A DNA stretch of 64,000 nucleotides from Nepenthes gracilis. Its lineage: Eukaryota; Streptophyta; Magnoliopsida; Caryophyllales; Nepenthaceae. This document shows, piece after piece, positions 13,701 to 25,700 of this stretch (positions are counted from its first letter, which is position 1; each line of letters starts with the position of its first letter). The stretch lies in the NCBI GenBank assembly GCA_033239525.1, contig BSYO01000011.1, forward strand, positions 8,275,973 through 8,339,972, written 5' to 3'. The position numbers and the translations under genes are program-made. The notes under the pieces are model-generated. The model was given only the letters and a program-made list of their open reading frames with translations, was not told where the DNA came from and made no database searches.

Positions 13701-16700
13701 CTCTAGCCAATAACTTTGAATGCTTTTTTTTTTTGAAAACCTCTCTTTTCTAAGATAAATCCATACAAGATCTCCTTATTTGAACGTCTATGCTCTTTTG
13801 TGCTTGTTTGCTTAATTCCTCTACTTCTCGATTTGCTTGATGATGTGATCCTGAATTTACTCATGCATTTTCTTGATGTTCTTAATTCTTTCTTTTGTAT
13901 CTACACACCTAGCCTAGTTAGCGTCACGAAAACTCACTTATTATAAAGAGTATCCTATAGGAGAGGATAACCCTCAATGAGAAGTATCCTTCAAATAGCA
14001 AGTAATATAGCGTATTGTAGCTAGATTGCATAAACATATTACTTGTTAAGGAAATATCTAGCTTGGTAACATCAAATAGTTCAGGATATTGACTAGATAC
14101 GTATATATGGATCATATCATAATTCTCGATCCTCTTGGTTGAGCTTCAAATTTGCCGGTAGAGGCGTAAGGATCAAATTTCTTGACTACAGATCAATTAA
14201 ATTAGTAGTCTCCTGTATATATTTGTGCTAATGCAAAAGTGTGCTGGTATGAGTATGATGCATCTTAAGACCAATAAGATGTTGTAATAGACCAAGATCT
14301 TTCATATCAAATGATGTTATGAGATGCCTTTGGAGTTGCTCAATCAACTAAGAATTAGAAACAGTTGTGACAATATATCTATATAAACAAGTAGCATAGC
14401 AATCACTGTAGTAGCCTTTTGCCTTGAGTAAATTTAAGAGCGAGAAAGTGGTCTAAAAATTTTCAAACCATGCACAAGATGCCTATTTTAGCTCATATTG
14501 TGACCTCTTTTGCCGTTAATCTCTAACGTGAAGTGCGCGAATATTCTTGGAGGAGTCATTTAGATTTCTTCTTTGAGATCCCCATGTAAAAAATACATTC
14601 TTCATATTTATTTATCAAAGTGACCATCCTCTCTTGGTAGAGATAGCAATAATGGTTTGCATGGTAGTCATTTTGGCTAAGGTGTAAAGGTCTTTTTGTA
14701 GTCGAGACCATATTTTTGAGTCACCAAATGTGCCTTATTCCCATCTATAGTGCCATTAGGCCATAGCTTGATTGTATATCCTCTTTTCTTCCAAGTATTG
14801 ATGGTACATACTCATTTGCATCCAATTGGTGTTGCATTATTAGGATATGGTAGTGCATCCTAGGTATGATTTTTCATGAAGATCCAGAAGCTCTTTTGCA
14901 TAGCTTGTGGCCAACTTGCTTGAGTAGAAGCTAAGATTAAGACGAAGTATCATCTTGGGCTGCCTAAAGCACTGTATGAGAGAAACCATACCCATCAGGG
15001 GGTTGAGTAATCCAAGATGATTGTCAAGGTTCAGGTGCAATGAAATCAGGTGGTGATTTAGTGTCGGGAAAGGATAATGGGAGACGTCTCTAATAAACCA
15101 TCTCTACTTGAAATCATTTAATAATAGTGGGCATGCCATCGAAAGTAGTGAGACTAAATGAAGTGGGATCATGAAATACACGAGACATGAATAAATATTT
15201 GTATTTAAGGAAGATGATGTGATGGGAAATATAGAGCTTTTTGGTATTTGTAGCATAACACTCAAACCATCCTTTTTGTGCATTACTATATCTCAGGAAT
15301 GCACATCTAATGGCTTAAGCAGCAAACTTGTGACATTCAGCTTAGGGCAACATGCAATCAAATGTATGAAGATAGTGATATTCAGGGGTAACAACAAACA
15401 AATGCAAATACAGTGACTCATGATGGAAAATTTGTGAGGGCAAGCAGTCCATCGAATAAATCATTGTAAACAAGACTTCCAATCAAAAGTTTAGCAGGAA
15501 CAGATGCTTCGATCAATATGATATGAATGTCTAAAAGATGATGATTCTTACACTATGCTATCCTATTTTGTTGTGGAGTGTAAAGATGAAGGTGTTGGAA
15601 ATAATACCTTTACTTTTAGAAAAGTCGGGAAATTATTGGGCATATATTCCCTCCAAAAGTTAGTCTTAAGATTTTGAATACAGGTGGAAAATTATTTCAA
15701 CAAAAGCAATGAAAGCTTGAAAATAGGGAACAATTCAGTTTTCAAATAAAGAAAGTATATCCAAATAAAATAACTGTAGTCAATAATAAAGGTAAAAAAA
15801 TATTTATACTTAGCATGTGAAGTGATCGAACACATACCTCACATAATGGTATGAATAATTTGAAAACTCGAGCAAGTGAGACTACCATGGAAAGGATAAA
15901 GCTTTACTAAAACTAAGTTTACAAGAGACACAATTAGATGATTCTTTGAGAGATGAAAAGGAATCTTTGTTTTAAGTAACTATTTTTCATAAGAAAAGTT
16001 TAAATAATAGAATTAGGTTGTTCCAATTTCTCATACCTCGTGTTACTATCACTAGAGAAACAAGATTAAGAATAGGAAATTGGAGAGAAAATAGATGTCT
16101 CACTTTAGTTTCCTTTGTGATCACCGTACAAGACAATCATAAAAATCAAAGTGAATTTTGCTAGTGTTATCGACTAATTATGCAACAAAAATCAAGTTGG
16201 CACAAAATTCTGGTAAAGCAAATATATGTTTATAGAGAGGGCTCAGATTTACAGCAACATTGGTCGGAACAAATCTATCATTTGTAACCTTATTATGTTT
16301 TGGACCGTTATACTTAGAATGCCATACAACATTAAGGCATTTACACTAGTTATTTGATTTGATGTAGAAGAGTCAACTTATTTAGGATAAGTGAGCATTT
16401 TTTGTTGAAGGCAGATACAATCATTTGTTGTACTTTCTCGGGTGTGAGAGTAGGTGAATGTGCTGATAGACGGCTAGTCATTGGTAGAAATGACCAAGAC
16501 AACAACTGAAATGGGCTGGATAATAGTGTGGAAACCGTCAGCTTGTCGATTTAGAGGCCATACGCAACAACCCTTAAGGATGTGCCACTTCTTTTTGCAA
16601 TTATTGCAAAATTTATTTCTATAATTTTGTGCAATATGTCTAAACTCTTTACAGCTGTAGTACTAAATTTGAGATTTGAAATTTTCCTTTCTCTGAACGG

Positions 16701-19700
16701 CATATGACATGTTGAACTTCTCAAAAGTTACTTTTTCCTATGTTATGCTAAGTTAGGTGGTTAGATGTTGTTCCTCTTGTAGAAATTCCTCAAGCATACA
16801 TCCATGGATGCGACAAGATTGCGATTCAGTAGTCCATGCGGTGCAGTCTCAAGTTTTGGTCCCAAATTCATTATAAATTGATTTTGAAAGCTCTCAATAT
16901 AAACTTCATGTAGTGTCACAAGTGCTATCTTATAAACTTTGGAAAGAATTATCCCACTATATTTACTCTTTAAAATAAGAAATCTAATGTAGAATTGTTC
17001 AATAGAGCGATTGTCTTTTTTGTAGTTAGTAATCTCTAATTTTAATTAGAATCTTCAGGCATTATTTTCTTATAAATTTGCATAAGACAATCATATATCT
17101 TCTTAGCAGTAGTGAATGATTAAAATTTTTTTTCATATGTTGTTTAATTGAACCTAATAACTAGGATAGAATGTGAGCATCATTGCTATCCCATTAACTA
17201 AGCTTCTTTGACTCAGTGGGAGCCTTAGATGATTCATCCACAAGAATCAACAGTTCTTTTTCTTTAATAAACATTTTAAATTAAAAATCTCATGGGAGTG
17301 ATTCTTTCCATTAAAATGAATAATATAATTTTCTCTTGACATTAAAAAAAAAAAAGAGGACTAAAGGTTATTAGTGACTGGAACCCAAACCCTTCTCACA
17401 GATAATAGCACCGAGAAGACTCTAAATAATCCATGCTCACCACTGAAAATAGGCACATTAAGGTAAAATAAAACAAGCCACGTGAAGAACGTGTGCACCA
17501 TGCAGAAATCCAAATCAAGATCAGCACACGAGGCTGAAATAAGCACCTTATGAAGGTCATATGCTGATTAGGTTGAATAAGGCACCACACGTGTAAACAG
17601 AACTTGCAATTGGATTTTGTGTTGCCCTGTTCACCTGTACGAAGAGAGGAATATATGAAGAAGAAAAGTGGTGGGTCAATTATAATTGAAAATAGCTCTA
17701 GGGATATGAAACAATAGAAGATGAAATAGTCAAAGCTGAGGATGAATCAAACATAATCGAATTCAAGAAGAATATGACAAGGTGCAAATGAGAGGCTAAA
17801 ACAACCAAGAAACAATTAGGCAGAAATCAAAGACTGTGAATGCTGAAAATTGAGTCTGTGATCTGCCACTCATGGTAGATCTGAAAATTTGAGAACATGA
17901 AGCTAGAGTTGTGGAGTACCAAAATCTAATATCAAAGGCAAAAGAAATATTAGTCTTTCCAGAGTTGAACGTTACAACGACATTCTCAAAAGTAACTTTT
18001 GCTTTGCCCCATTTTTTTGGGCTCTAATGCATTGCCAAAGTGTTTTTTTTTTTTTTCAGAATGAATATGTCAGTGGAGTTCTCTTTCATTGAATAAGAAA
18101 AACATTTCTCTAGTTACAATCTAATTATTATCAATTATAATCAATCAATATCCCATATTTACAGTTCTAAATCTAATCAATCCTAATTTCAATCAATCAA
18201 AATCTCCTAAATAAGGAAACTAATATTAGGTAACATTATATACAAATTTACCATAGACTTAGATCAACTCCCATTTTTTAATATTGTTTTTCATTTGATT
18301 TCTGAAGAGATTTCTCAAGGTCCTATTAACAACTTGGTTTGACCATCTATTTGGGATAACTAGAAATACTAAATTCAAGTTTAGTTCTAAGTTTCCTTGA
18401 AGGTGTCCTTCAAAAATGGCTCAAACTTGGAATCCTTACTTCAGATGATGGATTTGGAACTCTGTGAAGTTTAACACCTTGCTGGAGCTAAAGATCTGCG
18501 ACATGGGATGCATCAGACGATTTAGTACAAGCAATGAAAGGTGCCATTTCAAAAAAATTGATGTCATAACCAAGGACATAGCATAAACATCATCATACCT
18601 TCCCAAATAAATGATGCTACACTAGTAATTTTTTAACTATTAATGAAATCATCAACCATCATGCTTCCGTTGCTCACCCCTTATATAACAAATAACATAA
18701 CACATATCACGGGATCAACATAAAGTATATGTTTCAAAATTATACATCACCATATTTCTTACACATGCCAAAAGATTTCCAATTACTAAACTCTTCAAAA
18801 AAGACTAAATCCTCCCATTACCAAACTTAGTCTCCTTCATAAACCAATGCCAATAAATCTAAAGTTGGGAGAATGTAAGAGTGAGTCAAAATCTTAGTAA
18901 ATATATTTATAAACATAATCATAAATATCAAGGCCTCGAAAGATAAAAAAATCTCGAAATGCAACGAAGTAAGGGCCACAAATAAAATGGCCAAATCAAA
19001 TGACAAATAGAGTTCGAATAGTTATAAACCAAAAGAAATGAAGGCAATGCAAAATCTATCAAATGAACTCTCAAATGTTTGAACCATTGGACAATGTAGA
19101 TCTCCATTAGCCTGGCCAAATAGGAAGGTTGGGGTGGATATGTTATAACCCCATAGACGGGGTCATAAGCCACTACAGTAACCCATTGGTGGTCCTTCTT
19201 GAACCTTAACACATAAGTATATGTGGACATGTCACAAATTATATTGGATTCGTTAATTCCTTTAACAAATTAATGGTTCAAAGAGAACAAGGAGCTAATG
19301 ACCAAAACTCTCACAAACTTTGCATAATAACTGCAATGAATTAAACCTTGTACAATGTAGTCTCCACTAAGGAAGCCCAGTGCCTATACATCTAGATTCA
19401 TTAGTGTTTATACACTTTTTTATAGTCCAGCATTAATGATTAAATAGGATAAAAGAATCAAGATAAGCTATGACCATATGTTGAGGACTAAGGAGCATGA
19501 CACGGACACGGAATACAGACATAATAAAACACTAACACGCTATTTTCCTAGAAATGAAGGCACGACACACTGAGGATATATTAACTAAAATCATAGTTAA
19601 TTATTTTTGAATTGACAAACAAAATTATTTTATACCGAATCACTAATAAATATGGATATTTTTTATTACTTCATCCAAAACAATTTCATAGGAAAGGACA

Positions 19701-22700
19701 GGGTCTCAAACCTCCAATATCTTTGGTGAGTCTTGTGTGTCACATGATCAATTGGATGCAATTGAATCAATATAAATGGCTTATATTGTAATATCTTTAA
19801 CAAACTATTATAGTAGCACATAATAATATAGCATAACAAATTAACATAAAACTTAATATTGTGAATTATTTATATATCAATCAACATCTATATTTTAACA
19901 TTACTACTTTATAATTTATAATTGCTTAAAGATATGAAATATATGAAAAAATTCTGAATTAAAATGTGTTTGAACATATCCCAAGTTTGTCCAAATGTAT
20001 TTGATTTTGTCAGAATGTGTCAAAATTTAAGAAAAAAATAAAAAATAGAACACATGTTAGAAGATTGTTGGTGTATGAATGTGTCGAACATTGACAATTT
20101 AACCTCCAAAGTGTCTGTGTTGTAATACCAAAGTACTAATGCCGATTTGATGTTTAAATTGATATAACTAAGTAAATTGTCAAGGATAAGTGCTAGTTTT
20201 GGTGAGGCCCTAACCGTTGGACAATTGTGGTTGGTGCTTTATCGGCATGTGAGTCGTGCATGTGCTTATTTTAGATAGAATTGTCTTGTTTGATATGCAT
20301 ATAAAGGGCGCATGTGTGTTGATTCCAGTTCTAGGGCACCTAAAAGAGCACGTGAAGGCTCTCGTGCATGCTTTACAGATTTGGGCACACCTAATGCTTA
20401 TATAAGGGGCGCACATACGTTGGCTAATATTAGCTTTAGAGCATGATGGGCTCATGACCCATGCATGTGTGCCAGTTTGTGTATATAAGAGATTTTTGCT
20501 TCTTTTTAGCTGATTTTGTATGCAATCTAGAAAGGAGAGAGAAAGAGAAGAGAAGAATAGAGAAAGGAGAAGAGAGAAGGTATCTTGAAGCAAAAACCGT
20601 GGAAAATATTTGAGAATTGAGTTAGGAAAGTGAACTTCAAGCCTAGTTCTTTATGATGTTGCTAAAATCTTTGAATTTCTTCTTCGTGATTATCCAAAAA
20701 CTGAGATTCATGTCCTTATACTCCATGCAAATCCATATTATTTCCTATATTTGGTTTGCATGCATGTCCCCTATTCCTTACATTTCTTAGATTTTGAAGT
20801 ATATTGGTCATATTTATGAAAAATGCTGAAATTTATTTGCATGTCTAAGATTGTTTTAAGAATTTTGTTAAAATCTTTACACCCAAATTCATGAGAAGTT
20901 TATTTCTAAAATTTGGTTTGTAAAGAGTTTTCTTCATTTCTTTTGTAATGAACCATTATAAGAAATTTACAGAATATATTATTGACATGCCACCATATAA
21001 GGGCCATGTTTATGGCATAAAAACACGTAAACCGACCATGTATTCAATCCTAGTTGGTGACGTTTAGTGCTTGTCTTTGGTTCATGGTGATTTATGCTTT
21101 TGGCGCACATGTTCATGGTGACTTATGCTGTTATGTATTCTTATTTACATGTTGAACTTTTAGCACACATTGCATTGCTACCACCTTTCAAATTAGTTGA
21201 ATAGGATCACTTGGCAGTTCTTAGACCAGTGTGTGTACTTCTTGGAGGATCTATGTGAAGATGATGTTAATTTATGTATTTTGGGTGATTTCGTAGGAAA
21301 CAATTAAAGTGTTTTGAGTACTGGCATTTATGAGTTTATACAGAATGGCCAAGAGACAGTACATCATTTTAGTTTTCATTTATTGTTTATTTAGATGTTT
21401 TTGGTTGTCATATTGCTGCCATTAAATTATATGGTTGAGTAGGTTATAGAAGTTGGTGGTTATGGAGTAAATTTGACAGTATCCTATGCTGTAAATTATT
21501 ACAATGTTGACAGTATTGGACTTTTGTGCAGCATTATAGTCCTGATTTTTGGGACTTAATTTGATAATATCTATGTTAATATTTTGTATTGTGAGATATG
21601 TTTCTTAGGTAAAGATATAAATAAAGCCATGGAAGTTTAAAAGGGATTCTAGACGTCCCTTTGACAAATTAATGGTTCTAGGATATTAAATAATTTCTCT
21701 ACATTTTGGATATTTCCACAACACTAAGGATCATGATTTTATAATATGGAAATTAAATATGTAGAGAACTATCAAACTTGGCAGAGGAGGGAATTATATG
21801 AAGGAAGTTCATGGCAATTAAATTAGGAGCTCTAGGCAAGACTATTCTCTTTACAGTAAGTGCAATGTTCTTGCTATGGGAATACAACTATGTGGCAAAA
21901 TACCAAATTCAGATATTGAATGTCAACGAAGGAACTTAGGTCAAACTCTTAAGAAATCAACCAAACTCATGACTAAGCAAAATATGAACAAATATGATGT
22001 AGTAATCAATATGTCATTGAATTATTCTCCCTCAAGTGTTCCTGAAATACATAAAATTAGAAGTTCCTGGAACCAAATGGAAGCACACATGACAAATTCA
22101 AAGGTAATAATATGGAAAACAGAGAATGGAAGCAATAGAAGATATTAGCAATAAGACTTCATGCTATGAAGGACAAATGTAGAGATACAACTTAATCAAG
22201 CAAAGGATACGAATGCATGAAGGGACTTCTAAGAACAATTCAGAGTTTCACCCAAAAGTGAATGAAGTGATACATAGTTTGTACTTGCAAAACAAAGGAG
22301 AATTGATAACATATACTTGCCTTACTATAGACCAAATTGGCAGAGGAGATACTTGAATTTCTACTCCAAGCATTCTAGCCTTTCTCTTCTTTTCTACCTC
22401 TTTTTTTAAAAATCAGAACTCAAATGAGTAGAGAATGGCCTTTTCAAGCAAGCATCTCAAGCAAGCTTCTCAATTAAGTTTGTGGGGCTCAAAGTCGACC
22501 AGTTTTAATGTGTTGTTAACACCTAGTTAGATGTCCAGAGTTGTGATATCACTAGAGCAACACAACCATGCACAATTATTGAGTATGACTTGCCACTCAA
22601 GCTAAAATTCACCCGAAAAAACCAGCAAGATTGTTTGCTCAACCAAGAAAGTTTGCAAAACACATATGAGTGATGTACACAATTTTCGCTCAATCTCTCA

Positions 22701-25700
22701 AGCGAAAGCTCCTATTCCCTCAATACTATCCAAGACCAATTTGGCTAGAGTGAAAGTCTTGCAAATCTCATGCGAATGTCTCTTCAAACGACCCTCAAAT
22801 GTACCTCAAATAGAGGCTCTTTGGAAATTTTACTTTGCTTTTGCAGACAATTTCGCTCAAACAAATCTTGAGAAAACTTCGAAATAAAATCCTACACTTG
22901 GTATAGAATAGAAAAACATAGACCAGATAGATTGTAGAATCACTCCGATTTCTATTGTTAATTCAACTTTCATACACATTGACAAAAATCTTTAATCACA
23001 AATTGTACAAATGCCCAAATAAAAAGAAAAAATATCCATGATGCAGAAACTTCTAGGATTGAGTGAAAGTTTGCTGAACCTCAAAAAAAACTCTTCTCCA
23101 CATTTCTAATTTTAAATTAACAATACCTTAGCTATAACAACAAAATCCGAAAATCTAAGTATTATATCTGTCAACAATAACCATAGTGGCATCCTTCTTC
23201 TTTGTGTTCTAGGCGACTCTAAAATTAATCCTTGCTATTATCTTCCCATGGAGAATGAGGAACTGAACGAGAGGTGTACAAACTAGTGTTCCTTCTATGC
23301 ATTTTCTCCTTATGACAAGTCACACTCTATTCCACAATGCACACAATATCACTAATTAGTTTTAGCCAAAAGAAGTTTTCTTGCACAGAGCTAAAGTCCT
23401 ACCCATGGACTAAAATATTGGCTGATATGCAACATAGTAGCTAATATATATTGGTATGGATGTCCTTTAATATCAATATTTTCTAATACTGTCACAAAAT
23501 TGGTATATAACGGTTGATATTTTGAATATTTGTTGATATATATGGTACTTCCTATTATTTGGATGATATATCGGCTGATATTTCCTTGCCAAATTTGATT
23601 AGCTAAAAAATATGCGGCTAATATATCCAATAAAAATACCCATCGCTTAATATGTTCGATATCGATATGATCATGATTGATATCGGTATTGTTATTTTTA
23701 TCCATAGTTTTTTCTCTTTCAAAGTGTCTTTCAAGTCACCTCCATGAGCTTCTCTAAAGGTATGTTCTCTTAAATACTTCGAGGAATGTAAGGACGATTA
23801 GCCTTGTGAACAAAACCATCTTACTAGAAGAAATGATCATCTCTTCCAAATTATCGCATAATGTGCTTTCACATCGAAGGTACACCTTGTATGGAAGATG
23901 TTGTTATGAAACCAGTCATTTGTTTGTCAGATGTGTAGGTTTCAGTCAAATTTAGGGGATATTCTTAATTATATTTGTATATATTTTTCTCAATTAGGTA
24001 ATTTTATTTTGCTATAATTGATTACTATTGTTATAATTTAGGCTGTAATTTAGAAAAGTGAAGGATTGTAATGTGCTGTAATTAGGGACATCTAAATTTT
24101 ATTTGATGAGAAGAAACTCTTAATTAAGAGGTATTTCGACTAGTTTGCATGGTATCAGAGCCAATAACTCTTAGCTGTTGCTTCTGAATTTATGTTCTAA
24201 GTATCTTGTTTCACTTCGTTGATATTTCGTGTCTTTTGGTTTTGCTTCAAGATTCTACCTTGATTTATCACTTGTTGCTAGGCGAAAATTTATTTGCATT
24301 TCTCTTTCTCAGCTGTAGGAATCAATGGTTCAGTTCTCTCTCTTTGAAAAGCTTCATTCCCTAATTTGTAGGCCTTCGATTCTGGAAAACCATATCAAAT
24401 TTGGTGTTTGAACTCTTTCTCAAGCTTCCATTTCATTGAAGCCTTGAGTTGTCTTCAAATCCATCATTGGGCTTGATTTCTCTTCATTGTGTGTGTGTGC
24501 CTTCATGTTCAACTATTGCCCACTCATTGCAAATCGAAGTGTCAAGCACGTAGGAGAACAAGATAGATGAGTTGGGATTTCTATGGAATTTTTATCTATG
24601 ATCTCGAACACCAAGGATTTCTATGGAATTTCATCTTATCTTCACGGTGTGGTAATCTCTTTCTTTGATCTTCCCCTTTGTTTTCAAATTTGTGTTGCAT
24701 CAAAAGTGGTGTGAGGGTTGTTAACCTATTTGTGACATGGAACTTTTGTTTAGGTGGAGTATTTTTCGTAAGCAAGGTTTGAGTTTCTTTTCTAATAATT
24801 TATAATATCAGGAGAAAATTTAATTGTTCACTTTAGTGGTAAAAATTAATTTACCTGGGAGTTCCATTTTAAAATATTGTTAAGGAAAAGAAACTTTGGA
24901 GTCATTTAGATGAGTCATCTATAGTCCCACTGAAATAAAAGAGTTTTGTCATGGAAGAGTAAGGATGCTCGTATTATGTCATAGTTGATGGGCCCCATTG
25001 ACCTACATATAGCGAATAATCTTTGATCCTTCAATACTATTAAGGAGATGTGGGATTATCTCCGGCGTATGTTTAATCAAGAAATAATACTTGAAAATTC
25101 TAATTGGAATTAGAGATTGCTAATTTTAAGTAAAGCCACTTTTCTGTTGAACAATTCCAAGCTAGATTTTTAATTTATGGAGTGAATGTATTAGAATTAT
25201 TGATTCTAAGGTTCCTAAGATAGTACTCGCGACACTATAAGTTGTTCATGTAGAGAGTCTAAGAGATAGTTTATAATCAAATAGAGACTAGAATTCAAGA
25301 CAACTCGAGATAGTCTTCTTAATCGCATTCTTTTTTATCCCTTGATGTTTTCTTAGGAAAATTCCTTTGTGAAGAGCAATATTTGACCACTTAGATTAGT
25401 TTGACATACGACATGGTATTTTCCAAGCTTGTCAATTTTGCTAATGCTACTAAGGGACAATAAAAGTTCAAGTCTCAGAAATAGTGTTGTGGCTGTAAAA
25501 AGTTTGAGTATATTGTAAGAATTGTAGTAAGAAATTCTTTACTTATTCCAAAAAGGGGCATATTATTAAGGATTGTCATATTTGACCTCAAAATTGATGA
25601 GCTTAAGCTTTGCAAACTGATATCCAATGTACTTCAGTTGGTGTCCTAGCCAAATCTGTCAATAATCAATCATCCAATGTTTATTCATTTTCTATCATTT

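Larger units (their letters stand above)
13925..18235 (-). mobile_element. Ty1/copia element C (minus strand), 3' end deleted
   Basis: On the minus strand: LTR (18235-18032), decayed PBS, gag with double zinc knuckle, integrase, RT, and RNase H up to about 13930. There the sequence changes abruptly to the G2 integrase tail, with no 3' LTR. It was inserted in G2 integrase right after a WELI...FVYN segment. The missing G2 codons and missing copia end suggest one deletion removed both. Confidence 0.82.
18574..23165. mobile_element. unclassified 4.6-kb insertion U in G2 integrase
   Basis: Its edges are defined by the host: G2 integrase stops at a VDRY codon string (about 23165, minus strand) and resumes with F.EMAPFIAC (about 18573), the two sides of a VDRFSKMAHF box. 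Inside I recognise no gag, RT or transposase. It holds a putative TIR element (19496-20128) and a promoter-like, TATA-rich repeat block (20160-20600). LTRs were not found at its ends. It could be a non-autonomous retroelement, a Helitron, or several insertions. Confidence 0.55.

Noticed and set aside
20210..20593. 127-codon minus-strand ORF
   Set aside because: Lies over the promoter-like repeat block and its CT-rich complement; no recognisable domain.
21876..22148. 90-codon plus-strand ORF in insertion U
   Set aside because: No known motif, no supporting context, and AT-rich composition like its surroundings; too weak to call a gene.
22666..22887. 73-codon plus-strand ORF in insertion U
   Set aside because: No homology recognised and no neighbouring coding signal.
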